Positions 56,878 to 64,000 of a stretch of DNA of 64,000 nucleotides are shown in pieces. The stretch lies in contig CAVULO010000001.1 of assembly GCA_963742345.1 (NCBI GenBank), forward strand, positions 166,086-230,085. Reading direction: 5' to 3'. Position 1 is the stretch's first letter; the number at the start of each line of letters is the position of its first letter. A program made the translations under genes and the position numbers. Under the pieces are notes generated by a model. The model was not told where the DNA came from. It worked only from the letters and a program-made list of their open reading frames with translations, and did not search any database. The stretch is from Pseudolabrys sp963742345 (GTDB taxonomy: Bacteria; Pseudomonadota; Alphaproteobacteria; Rhizobiales; Xanthobacteraceae).

Positions 56878-56976
56878 TGGCTACCGCGCGTTGAACCGAG
56901 GCTGACGGTCATCCCAACTCGTTTCGTTGTGATAGTTTAAGTTGGGCTACGCATGGTCCTGAGCCGAGGGGCGAAC

Positions 56977-57960
56977 ATGAGGCGACGGGAATTTATCGGT
57001 CTTCTCGGTACTGTAGCTGCGATTTGTCCACTCAAAGCGCGCGCCCAGCAGCCAGCGATGCCAACGATCGGGTATTTGAGTGCAAGATCGTCCGAGAGCG
57101 ACTTGGCAATGTTGGCCGCATTCCGTCAGGGATTGAAAGAGGCAGGCTTCATCGTGGACAAGAACGTGACGATCGAGTTTCGCTGGGGCGACGGCCAGTA
57201 TGATCGTCTGCCGACGCTGGCGGAGGATCTGGTACGTCGGAATGTTGCCGTCATTGTCACGAGCGGCGGAGAGATTTCAGCACTGGCGGCCAAGGCGGCA
57301 ACCCAAAAAATTCCGATCGTATTCAACGTCGGCGAAGACCCAGTCCGGTTTGGCCTGACCGCAAGTCTTAACCGGCCCGGTGGAAATATTACAGGCGTCA
57401 CAAGTTTGTTGGGTTCGCTGGGGGCAAAACAACTTGGGCTGCTGCGCGATCTGGTACCCAAGGTCAGCGTGATCGGCATGTTGGTAAATCCGAACGATAC
57501 GTGGACCGAGACACAAATTACTAATACAGCGGCAGCGGCACGCGCGGTCGGGCAGCAGTTCGTCGTTCTCCGAGCTAGTACTGAACGAGATATCGACGCA
57601 GCCTTTGTTACGCTCGTTCAGCAGCGGGTCGGTGCGCTACTCGTCGCCGCTAGCCCATTCTTCGTCACTCGCGCTGATCATCTCATCGCGCTGGCGGCTC
57701 GCCATGCGTTGCCTGCGGTTTACTTTCGTCGCGAGATTGCTGATGCCGGCGGCTTGATGAGTTACGGAACGAGCACAGCGGAGTTGTATGGGCAGATGGG
57801 CTCGTACGCCGGCAAGATACTCAACGGGGCCAACCCGGCGGATCTGCCGGTCATGCTGGCAACCAGGTTCGAGTTGGTCATCAATCTCAGGACTGCCAAG
57901 GCGCTCGGTCTTGAAATTCCGCCGACCCTCCTGGCGCGCGCCGACGAGGTCATCGAATAA
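56977..57960 (+). CDS. Orphan ABC-type substrate-binding protein (ABC_sub_bind family), Tat leader
   Basis: 327 residues from MRRREFIGLLGTVAAICPL, a twin-arginine leader ending near ARAQQ. The mature domain has IGYLSARSSESDLAMLAAFR, GLKEAGFIVDKNVTIEFRWG, GDGQYDRLPTLAEDLVRRNV, FNVGEDPVRFGLTASLNRPG and LGAKQLGLLRDLVPKVSVIG, the PF04392-type two-lobed fold. C-terminus ARADEVIE. No permease or ATPase nearby. Ligand unknown. ATG at 56977 follows GAGGGGCGAAC; an ATG 24 bases upstream would disrupt the leader. First of three paralogues in the cassette-like region. Confidence 0.87.
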   Translation: MRRREFIGLLGTVAAICPLKARAQQPAMPTIGYLSARSSESDLAMLAAFRQGLKEAGFIVDKNVTIEFRWGDGQYDRLPTLAEDLVRRNVAVIVTSGGEISALAAKAATQKIPIVFNVGEDPVRFGLTASLNRPGGNITGVTSLLGSLGAKQLGLLRDLVPKVSVIGMLVNPNDTWTETQITNTAAAARAVGQQFVVLRASTERDIDAAFVTLVQQRVGALLVAASPFFVTRADHLIALAARHALPAVYFRREIADAGGLMSYGTSTAELYGQMGSYAGKILNGANPADLPVMLATRFELVINLRTAKALGLEIPPTLLARADEVIE

Positions 57961-57968
57961 TCTGCGCA

Positions 57969-58083
57969 ATGTCCGCTATTGGCACAAAGCGGACATTCAG
58001 CTGGGCATCAATCAATGTCCGCTTTGGGGTAAAGCGGACATCGGGAGCTGTCACCATGTCCGCTTATGGCTCATAGCGGGTGT
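57969..58083 (+). repeat. Composite palindrome copy 4 (three-hairpin form)
   Basis: Hairpin 1 57969-57996, hairpin 2 58015-58041 (perfect arms ATGTCCGCTTT / AAAGCGGACAT), hairpin 3 58056-58083 (ATGTCCGCTTATG / CATAGCGGGTGT). It begins nine bases after the preceding stop codon. Confidence 0.9.
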
Positions 58084-58124
58084 GGTTATGGCCTGCCAAA
58101 TGCAGAGAAGTGCGCCCGATGGCA

Positions 58125-58844
58125 TTATTGCGTGGCAAGATGAATGTCGGCCGATGCTTTTGGGCCGCGAAAAACGCCACCAACCAAATAGTACAGAATC
58201 TTAGTGACCTCAGCTACAGCCGTTTGAGAGGCCGCTTTGTCGCGCCACCAACGTTCGGGAAAGCGTTCACTGTCAGAGCCGACGATCAACCATCTCACGT
58301 TTGGTAATGTTTGTGCGAAGATGAGTTTTGCTCTGAGTCCTTCATAAGGCGATGTAACCAGAAGGATCGTTGCTGTGCGGTCGCCCAAAAAAGTCCGCAG
58401 CGCTTCTGCTTCTTCCGCTGTTGAAGCAAGGTTATCGCCAAATGTTGTAACATCATTGAGCGGCACACCGGCCGCAGCCAATGTATTCAATTGAGGTGTT
58501 GATAAATTACTCTGCGGGTTTTTATACGACGCGGGTGTCAGCTGCAGCGACGGCTGACCTACTTCATTGCTTAAGAATATTTTGGATGCAAAGCCACTAT
58601 TATATAGTTCTGCAGCTTTTTTGACTCTCTGCATATCCCCTGCCAGAGGAAATATAAGATCAGCTTTTTCGGGTTTATTTTCGTACTGCAGCAGCGTAGC
58701 TAGTTCAAAAAATGCAATAATTCCCACTACGGTCGCGACTATCGTTAAGAGGCCGACGCCCTCAAGCGTCAAACGGGCAATACGCAACATATTGAAATCT
58801 TTCGACGCGGTCAGCGCCCACGCCCCAACGTATTTGAGCAACAT
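58125..58844 (-). CDS. YdcF/SanA-type (DUF218) membrane-anchored protein
   Basis: 239 residues from MLLKYVGAWALTASKDFNML. One membrane span (LEGVGLLTIVATVVGIIAFF) is followed by a DUF218 domain: ADLIFPLAGDMQRVKKAAEL, ASKIFLSNEVGQPSLQLTPA, FGDNLASTAEEAEALRTFLG and TILLVTSPYEGLRAKLIFAQ, WLIVGSDSERFPERWWRDKA. The family acts in the envelope, with links to peptidoglycan or polysaccharide metabolism. The frame extends into the neighbouring palindrome, but that part is repeat-derived. Lower GC than its neighbours. Confidence 0.82.
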   Translation of the reverse strand: MLLKYVGAWALTASKDFNMLRIARLTLEGVGLLTIVATVVGIIAFFELATLLQYENKPEKADLIFPLAGDMQRVKKAAELYNSGFASKIFLSNEVGQPSLQLTPASYKNPQSNLSTPQLNTLAAAGVPLNDVTTFGDNLASTAEEAEALRTFLGDRTATILLVTSPYEGLRAKLIFAQTLPNVRWLIVGSDSERFPERWWRDKAASQTAVAEVTKILYYLVGGVFRGPKASADIHLATQ

Positions 58845-58853
58845 TAGTTCCGT

Positions 58854-58926
58854 ATGTCCGCTATTGGCACTTAGCAGACATTGGCTTTTGCACTGCACAT
58901 GTCCGCTTTTGACCCAAAGCGGACAT
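58854..58926 (+). repeat. Composite palindrome copy 5 (compact two-hairpin form)
   Basis: Hairpin 1 58854-58881 (ATGTCCGCT / AGCAGACAT), 17-base spacer ending GCACTGCAC, hairpin 2 58899-58926 (ATGTCCGCTTT / AAAGCGGACAT, loop TGACCC). Confidence 0.92.
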
Positions 58927-59003
58927 CACCTGCTTTCCGCTTGACCCCTTCCAGAGCACCGGCGCCAATTGCTACTATGGCGTGTCTGAGCCTCGGGGGT
59001 GTG

Positions 59004-59978
59004 ATGAGGCGACGCCAATTCATACGTTTGCTCGGTGGCACGGTAGCCGCGTGGCCGTTCGCAGCGCGTGCTCAGCAGACGACGATGCCAGTGGTCGGGT
59101 TCCTCATCAGCGGGACGGCCGCCACGATTTCGCAGGTTGCGTTCCGCCAGGGTCTCAAAGAAATCTGGTTATGTCGATGGCGAGAACGTTACAGTCGAAT
59201 ACCGCTGGGCGGAGGGGCGGTATGATCAATTGCCGGAGCTAGCGGCCGATCTGGTCCGCCGCAAAGTGACCGTTATCTTCGGCGGAGGCCCGCCGGCGGC
59301 GCTGGCGGCCAAGGCTGCATCCGTGACTATCCCGATCGTATTCACGAGCGGCGATGATCCGGTCAAGTCCGGCCTGGTAGCAAGCCTCAATCGCCCTGGC
59401 GGCAATGTCACCGGAGTCGTTTTGTTCACCGGCCAACTCGGGGCGAAACTGTTGGGCCTCCTGCGCGAACTCGTACCTAAGGCCGCCGTGGTCGCCGTGC
59501 TGGTCAATCCGGACAATTCAGTGACTGAAGGCCTCAAAAATGATCTGGACGGTACGGCGGCGACTACTGGCCACCGCATTCATGTCGTGAATGCTAGCAG
59601 CGATGGCGACCTCGACAAGGGCTTTGCAACTTTTGCCGAGCTTAAGGCCGACGCGCTGATCGTTGCCGCCGATCCATTTTTCCTCAGTCGGAGCGATAAA
59701 ATCGTCGCACTGGCGGCACGCCTTTCATTGCCCGCGATCTACTCAATTCGGGAGTATGCCGCGGCTGGCGGCCTAGTGAGCTACGGAACGAATCTTGCCG
59801 ATAGCTATCGCCTCGCCGGCATCTACGTCGGGCGAATTTCAAGGGCGATAAGCCCGCGGACTTGCCCGTGCTGCAACCGACAAAGTTCGAGCTGGTCATC
59901 AATCTTAAGACCGCCAAGGCACTTGGCCTCACCATTCCATCGGGCGTGATGGCCATTGCTGACGAGGTCATCGAATGA
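59004..59978 (+). pseudogene. Orphan ABC-type substrate-binding protein (ABC_sub_bind family), two frameshifts
   Basis: Twin-arginine leader MRRRQFIRLLGGTVAAWPFA; an extra A near 59162 joins VAFRQGLKE to SGYVDGENVTVEYRWAEGRY. The core DQLPELAADLVRRKVTVIFG, FTSGDDPVKSGLVASLNRPG and LLGLLRELVPKAAVVAVLVN is intact. A missing T near 59838 joins GIYVGRI to FKGDKPADLPVL, and the end reads IADEVIE. Total about 325 residues, same family as the proteins at 56977 and 60727. Lies between composite palindromes. Confidence 0.82.
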
Positions 59979-59986
59979 GACTGGCG

Positions 59987-60059
59987 ATGTCCGCTGTTGG
60001 CACTAAGCGGACATGCCGAGTTGCACTGCACATGTCCGCTTTTGACCCAAAGCGGACAT
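59987..60059 (+). repeat. Composite palindrome copy 6 (compact two-hairpin form)
   Basis: Hairpin 1 59987-60014 (ATGTCCGCT / AGCGGACAT), 17-base spacer ending GCACTGCAC, hairpin 2 60032-60059 (ATGTCCGCTTT / AAAGCGGACAT). Starts nine bases after the preceding stop, the same distance as copy 4. Confidence 0.92.
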
Positions 60060-60073
60060 TCACACACGTTTCG

Positions 60074-60505
60074 CTACAGTCCCGCCATGCAACGTTCAAG
60101 GAAATCGACGCGTTTGTGAAGGGAAAGGCGCTGCACCTGTAGGGTTTCGTCGAGCCTTCGCTGACATTCGGCAAACTTTTCTTTGTCTTCCGACCAACGC
60201 TTTTTTGCGGCGGCAATCCGTGCGCGAGTCCATTTTTTGACTCGTGAGCCCATGGAGGGGCTGCCTGCTTCAGCTTTTCTCGTGCCTTGCTTGTCGGCCA
60301 TGCACTTTCGCACGAACTCGGCCTGATTCCGTTTTGCGATGTTTTGTTGCGTTCCCTGCGCGGTGCACTCGCGACGGTCTTGCTTACGCAAGGCTCGCTT
60401 GCTCAGGCCCGACGGTATGGGCTCTTTCATTTGCGCCAAAGTGACATCGGTCGAGAGGACGGATACTGCGACCAAAATTGACAACAATGCTGGCAGGCTT
60501 TTCAT
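60074..60505 (-). CDS. Basic exported protein with PsiF-like repeats
   Basis: 143 residues. Signal peptide LPALLSILVAVSVLSTDVTL; mature part rich in Arg, Lys and Gln. RRECTAQGTQQNIAKRNQAE with FVRKCMADKQ, and FAECQRRLDETLQVQRLSLH with FLERCMAGL, are two Cys-anchored repeats that resemble PsiF repeats. Function unknown; probably periplasmic. The opposite strand also has open frames here, but none with a leader. Confidence 0.68.
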   Translation of the reverse strand: MKSLPALLSILVAVSVLSTDVTLAQMKEPIPSGLSKRALRKQDRRECTAQGTQQNIAKRNQAEFVRKCMADKQGTRKAEAGSPSMGSRVKKWTRARIAAAKKRWSEDKEKFAECQRRLDETLQVQRLSLHKRVDFLERCMAGL

Positions 60506-60597
60506 CCATTACTCCGCCTTAAAACGCGTCCCAGGCAACAGTCGCCATACAGGGACGGAGTTAAGCTACCGCGATATCGGTAGCCATTTGTAGATTA

Positions 60598-60658
60598 GGG
60601 GTAAAGCGGATATCCGGTTTTGGACTGCAAATGTCTGCTTTTGACCCAAAGCGGACAT
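60598..60658 (+). repeat. Composite palindrome copy 7 (5'-truncated)
   Basis: Right part of the middle hairpin (GGGGTAAAGCGGATAT), spacer, then hairpin at 60631-60658 (ATGTCTGCTTT / AAAGCGGACAT). The first hairpin is absent. Confidence 0.85.
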
Positions 60659-60726
60659 TGGATCATCCCTTACGGAGTTCTTGTTTAAAGAGGTACGATG
60701 CCTTGTCCTCAGCCTCGGGGGAGGCA

Positions 60727-61698
60727 ATGAGACGGCGCGATTTCATCAAAGCTTTTGCTGGTTCAGCAGCCATTTGGCCGCTCGCTGCGCGCGCGCAGCA
60801 GGCAGACAAAGTTTGGCGGATGGGATTTATCGCCCACGGACATGAAAGCTTTTATGACGCGTTGTTCGAGGGCCTGCGTGAGAACGGATACGAGGAGGGC
60901 CGCAACCTCATCGTCGAGCGCCGTTACGCACGAGGTCAGGCTGAGCGCTTTAAGGAGTTTGCGGCGGAGATGGTTCGACTGAATGTCGACATAATCATTG
61001 TAGTCACGACCCCGGCGGCCCTTGCCGTCATGAACGCGACCAAGACCATTCCCATCGTGCATCCGAATGCTATTGATCCGCTGAATACCCATTTGATTTC
61101 CAGCCTTGCGCACCCCGGTGGAAATCTTACGGGTGGCGCGCAGTTGACCGCCGAAGCCAGCGCAAAGCGCCTTCAAATCCTGAAGACAGTGGTGCCGGGA
61201 TTCTCGCGCGTGGCGGGGCTCTGGAATCCCGCCAACCCCGCACTCGTATTTTCGTGGAAAGAGACGCAAGGTGCGGCACGCGCGCTGGGAGTAACGCTCC
61301 AATCGCACGAGGTGCAAGGACCAAAGGACTTTGCGGCCACTTTTGCCATGATCGCCGAAGAGCGCCCCGACGCACTCCTCGTTGTACAGGATGCGGTGAC
61401 GATGCAGCAGCGAAATGAAATCATCGACTTCGCGATACAGAAACGACTGCCGAGCATGTTTCAGGAAAAAGGCTGGGCAGTGGCCGGTGGTCTGATGTCC
61501 TACGGGGAAAACCTTCCTTCTATGTATCGGCGCGCCGCATTCTTCGTGGACAAGATTTTCAAGGGCGCAAAGCCCGCTGATCTACCCGTGGAACAAGCGA
61601 CGAAGTTCGATCTGGTCCTCAATCTGAAAACTGCGAAGGCAATCGGGTTTAAGTTCCCGGATTCGATCCTTGTCCTCGCCACCGATGTGATCGAATAG
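60727..61698 (+). CDS. Orphan ABC-type substrate-binding protein (ABC_sub_bind family), Tat leader
   Basis: 323 residues from MRRRDFIKAFAGSAAIWPLA, a twin-arginine leader ending ARAQQ. GFIAHGHESFYDALFEGLRE, NLIVERRYARGQAERFKEFA, PIVHPNAIDPLNTHLISSLA and AKRLQILKTVVPGFSRVAGL match the family. The C-terminus is LATDVIE. GGGGGAGG precedes the ATG. The open frame extends upstream into the palindrome, where it reads MSAFDPKRT; that part is repeat-derived. No membrane partner genes. It is the most divergent of the three paralogues. Confidence 0.87.
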   Translation: MRRRDFIKAFAGSAAIWPLAARAQQADKVWRMGFIAHGHESFYDALFEGLRENGYEEGRNLIVERRYARGQAERFKEFAAEMVRLNVDIIIVVTTPAALAVMNATKTIPIVHPNAIDPLNTHLISSLAHPGGNLTGGAQLTAEASAKRLQILKTVVPGFSRVAGLWNPANPALVFSWKETQGAARALGVTLQSHEVQGPKDFAATFAMIAEERPDALLVVQDAVTMQQRNEIIDFAIQKRLPSMFQEKGWAVAGGLMSYGENLPSMYRRAAFFVDKIFKGAKPADLPVEQATKFDLVLNLKTAKAIGFKFPDSILVLATDVIE

Positions 61699-61721
61699 AG
61701 ACGCTGTTTGCTGCGATTTAA

Positions 61722-61794
61722 GGGTCCGCTCTTGGCACTTAGCAGACATCGGCTTGTGCGCTGCACATGTCTGCTTTTGACCCAAAGCAGACAC
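61722..61794 (+). repeat. Composite palindrome copy 8 (compact two-hairpin form, compensatory change)
   Basis: Hairpin 1 61722-61749 (left arm GTCCGCT, right arm AGCAGACAT), spacer ending GCGCTGCAC, hairpin 2 61767-61794 (ATGTCTGCTTT / AAAGCAGACAC). In hairpin 2 the usual C-G pair is T-A on both sides. Confidence 0.9.
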
Positions 61795-61857
61795 CCGACA
61801 AGGTCCTTGAGGTCGCCAGACGATCCGGTCCGAAGCGGCGCGCATTAAATCACTGAA

Positions 61858-63099
61858 CTACCCGATCTTGCAGGTACCGTCCTTCGGCGGCGCGATGGTT
61901 TCCAAGTCGACGTTGGGCTCGGGGACAGTACCAAGGGCATCGTAGATGTCCCATTGATCCTTCATTTTGGCGGGATCCTTTGCTCGCACCGCGTACATCT
62001 CCATGATCATCTGATTGTCATATGGGCGGAAATACGCTTCACGCGCCTTCATCACATCGAACTTTGCGCCCTTGCGAAGATGCTCAGCGAGTTTCTGCGG
62101 ATCCGCCGACTTTATTTCGTTCATCGACCGGGCGACGATTTTGAGGGAATTGTAATCGCCCCATGATTGGTTGTCGGGCAGCTTGCCGTATTTCTTCTGG
62201 AAGGCCTCGACGTATTTTTTAGAGCCTGGGGTATCGACGAGGTGATGCCACACGAGCGGCCAGATACCGGCGAAGTTACCCTTACCCGCACCCCAGGCTA
62301 CGACTGTGTCAAAACCAAAGCCGGCCACGGGATATTTGAGGTCGAACTCAGAATATTGCTTTAGAAAATTTGTAATCTGATTGCCGGCGAGATTAGAGAT
62401 CACAAGATCGGGTTGTGCCTGCCTGATTTTCAGGAGATAAGGACTAAAGTCATTGACGTCGGTCGCCACGAGCTCATCGGCGGCGAATTGACCGCCGTTC
62501 GCCTCCATGAATTTCTTGGCAACGCGCAGGAGGTCATGACCAAAAGCGTAATCTGCGGTCAGCGAGAACCATCTCTTACCCTTCACCATGTTCTCGCGAA
62601 GTAGGTATTGCCCGACCGCCATTACATACATCGAATTGGCGCCTTCGATATGGAACATGTACGGATTGCAGTTCGCGCCGCGCAGAGCATCTGAATTGCA
62701 GCCTGTGTTGATGAATACCGTCTTCATCCGATTGGCCACCTGACCTATTGTGAGGCCGGAGGCCGACGAGATCTCACCAATGATCATTACAACCTTGTCG
62801 CGCTCGATTAAACGCTCGGCCTTGGTGGCCGCTGTTTGCGGGTTGATCGAATCCTCCATCACCAACTCGATTTTGCGCCCCAGTACACCGCCAGCCGCAT
62901 TGACCTCTTCCGCCGCGAGTTTGATTCCCATGACTGCGTATTCGCCCAGCGGTCCAAGAAATCCAGTGAGAGGCGTAAGATGCCCGATGCGGATGGCATC
63001 GGTCTGAGCTCTTACGATCGCCGGCGCCCCAATTCCGGCCAGCAGCGCAGATCCAGCTGCTGATTTGATCAGATTCCGGCGAGAGAGTTTAGAGTTCAT
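61858..63099 (-). CDS. Branched-chain amino acid-type ABC transporter substrate-binding protein (LivK-like)
   Basis: 413 residues. The leader MNSKLSRRNLIKSAAGSALL contains RR-N-L-I and ends near APAIVRAQ, Tat-like. Periplasmic binding fold type I: IRIGHLTPLTGFLGPLGEYA, GIKLAAEEVNAAGGVLGRKI, KVVMIIGEISSASGLTIGQV and YGKLPDNQSWGDYNSLKIVA. Ligands of this family range from amino acids to amides and aromatics. No Liv permease or ATPase genes are adjacent, so it is an orphan. Confidence 0.88.
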   Translation of the reverse strand: MNSKLSRRNLIKSAAGSALLAGIGAPAIVRAQTDAIRIGHLTPLTGFLGPLGEYAVMGIKLAAEEVNAAGGVLGRKIELVMEDSINPQTAATKAERLIERDKVVMIIGEISSASGLTIGQVANRMKTVFINTGCNSDALRGANCNPYMFHIEGANSMYVMAVGQYLLRENMVKGKRWFSLTADYAFGHDLLRVAKKFMEANGGQFAADELVATDVNDFSPYLLKIRQAQPDLVISNLAGNQITNFLKQYSEFDLKYPVAGFGFDTVVAWGAGKGNFAGIWPLVWHHLVDTPGSKKYVEAFQKKYGKLPDNQSWGDYNSLKIVARSMNEIKSADPQKLAEHLRKGAKFDVMKAREAYFRPYDNQMIMEMYAVRAKDPAKMKDQWDIYDALGTVPEPNVDLETIAPPKDGTCKIG

Positions 63100-63620
63100 G
63101 GCGTTCCCCCTTGAGCGTATAGCTGCAGAGATTGTGATTGTGCCGGCGCTTTACGGCGTTCAATGGAGTGCACCTGCCTGCATTTATTTCACGCAAATAC
63201 GGTCGCTCGGTCTAGCCGCGTTGTCCAGCGCGTTTTCAGCTAGACCGGCTGTACTGCCGTGCTGACCGCCAAAGTCGCAGAACATTGTTTCTGAGGAACG
63301 CGCTCGGGGCGGCGATGTCCGCTATTGGCACTTAGCGGACATGCCACGAGTTCGGAAGAATGTCCGCTTCGGAGTAAGAGCGGACATCACGCAGACATGC
63401 CGTCAATTTCTGTTTTTGACCCGCAAGCGCCCGTAACAGTGGTCTGGAAAGTCTGCGCCAAGACGTTGTTCTGCTTCCAGTAATGGAGGTGGAGGTATAC
63501 GGGACTGGGGCTATGCCCTGAGGGCGTTGCCGGTTTTGGGATGTAATATGTTTTTTATGCAGAGGTTTCTTGCCGCTCCGCCCTTGGTGAGTGCACTATT
63601 CACCCTACAAGGGGGCGAAA
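63100..63620. other. Intergenic region holding composite palindrome copy 9
   Basis: 520 bases with no trusted open frame. Besides the repeat at 63315-63429 it presumably holds the promoters of the flanking divergent genes. Confidence 0.5.
63315..63429 (+). repeat. Composite palindrome copy 9 (three-hairpin form)
   Basis: Hairpin 1 63315-63342 (ATGTCCGCT / AGCGGACAT), hairpin 2 63360-63387 (ATGTCCGCTTC / AGAGCGGACAT), and a decayed third (TTTTTGACCCGCAAGCG) to 63429. Confidence 0.9.
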
Positions 63621-64000
63621 ATGGCTCAGAATCTGCGAGCCATGGGAAGGACTTTGCTTCTTCCCGTCACAACTGCAGCGCTTGCGTTCGGCATCTTTGT
63701 TGTCGACACAATTACAGATTTGGAAATTGCATTTCCAGCCTTTTACACTGCGATTGTCCTACTATCAGTTGGCTTTTGTAAGAAAAATGGCGTTGTTTTT
63801 GTCGGCGTAGGATGCATTGCACTGACGCTGTTGAGCGACCTTTTGACGGCCAATGCTGGCGTGTCAGAGGCAGGGGTAATTAATACGGCGATCAGCTTGT
63901 TGGCGATTACAAGTACGACTTTTCTTGCGGTCAAAATCCAATCGGAAAAAGTGGTAGCGCTCGAGGCGCGCTCACAACTCGCACGCGTTGTGCGCGTGAC
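63621..64000 (+). CDS. N-terminal part of a multi-span membrane protein, probably a sensor kinase (cut by window edge)
   Basis: 126 codons visible from MAQNLRAMGRTLLLPVTTAA. About four hydrophobic helices (LPVTTAALAFGIFVVDTIT, AFPAFYTAIVLLSVGF, GVVFVGVGCIALTLLSDLL, INTAISLLAITSTTFLAVKI) are followed by a charged helix KIQSEKVVALEARSQLARVV. This is the usual membrane region leading into a coiled coil and histidine kinase core. GGGGGCGAAA precedes the ATG. The catalytic part lies beyond the window, so the kinase call is inference. Confidence 0.55.
   Translation, partial: MAQNLRAMGRTLLLPVTTAALAFGIFVVDTITDLEIAFPAFYTAIVLLSVGFCKKNGVVFVGVGCIALTLLSDLLTANAGVSEAGVINTAISLLAITSTTFLAVKIQSEKVVALEARSQLARVVRV

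Noticed and set aside
50962..63429. CRISPR array
   Set aside because: The repeated units are palindromes 50-120 bases long separated by whole genes of 0.4-1.3 kb, not short spacers, and no cas gene is present.
55236..63429. Integron attC array with cassettes
   Set aside because: The layout is suggestive, but the units lack recognisable attC core sites, the genes face both ways, and no integron integrase is seen. Kept only as an analogy in the main finding.

Overview
The window is a high-GC chromosomal stretch from an alphaproteobacterium, most likely a Hyphomicrobiales member of the Bradyrhizobium/Xanthobacteraceae type. Supporting signs are the backbone trxB-lrp-greA-carB-carA-yqeY-dnaG-rpoD, a PQQ cluster, phasins, hopanoid genes (hpnG, hpnO), DUF1194, DUF3551 and DUF3095 proteins, a tRNA-His with no encoded G-1 and an A73 discriminator, and twin-arginine 'MRRREFI'-type orphan binding proteins. 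All calls come from reading the sequence and translations; no database search was run.

Layout. 0-9.3 kb: AsmA-like protein (cut by the window edge), DUF1194 protein, large PAS histidine kinase, two phasins, tRNA-His and an L,D-transpeptidase. 9.7-14.9 kb: pqqABCDE, then a PQQ-dependent sugar dehydrogenase and a secreted di-haem cytochrome c, which together look like a periplasmic oxidation module. 15-26.3 kb: LysR, TrxB, Lrp, GreA, CarB, a membrane protein, tRNA-Cys, a methyltransferase, a cupin, CarA and YqeY. 26.4-32.7 kb: an accessory block with an orphan TctC-type binding protein, a very large Cys-rich secreted protein, a DUF3551/TPR protein, an alpha/beta hydrolase and a lipocalin-like protein. 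32.9-37.2 kb: dnaG and rpoD. 37.3-50.8 kb: MsrA, two lytic transglycosylases, hpnG/hpnO, a DUF3095 protein, a Sel1-repeat protein, CspA and many small proteins. 50.8-63.4 kb: tRNA(CAT), a zinc-type ABC transporter without its ATPase, an acetamidase, then a run of seven single genes. Each of those seven is bounded by a composite palindromic repeat with arms ATGTCCGCT / AGCGGACAT.

The most unusual feature is this repeat. I count nine copies between 50.96 and 63.43 kb and none elsewhere in the window. All nine have the same orientation regardless of the direction of the neighbouring gene. They occur in a two-hairpin and a three-hairpin form, and one copy shows a compensatory base-pair change. 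From 55.2 to 63.4 kb the layout is strictly repeat-gene-repeat-gene, resembling a cassette array.

Caution: about seventeen genes, including housekeeping carA, yqeY and cspA, carry single-base frameshifts, usually at short homopolymers. This pattern points to uncorrected assembly indels rather than real gene decay. I list such genes as 'pseudogene' over their full extent and describe the product the frames together would encode.
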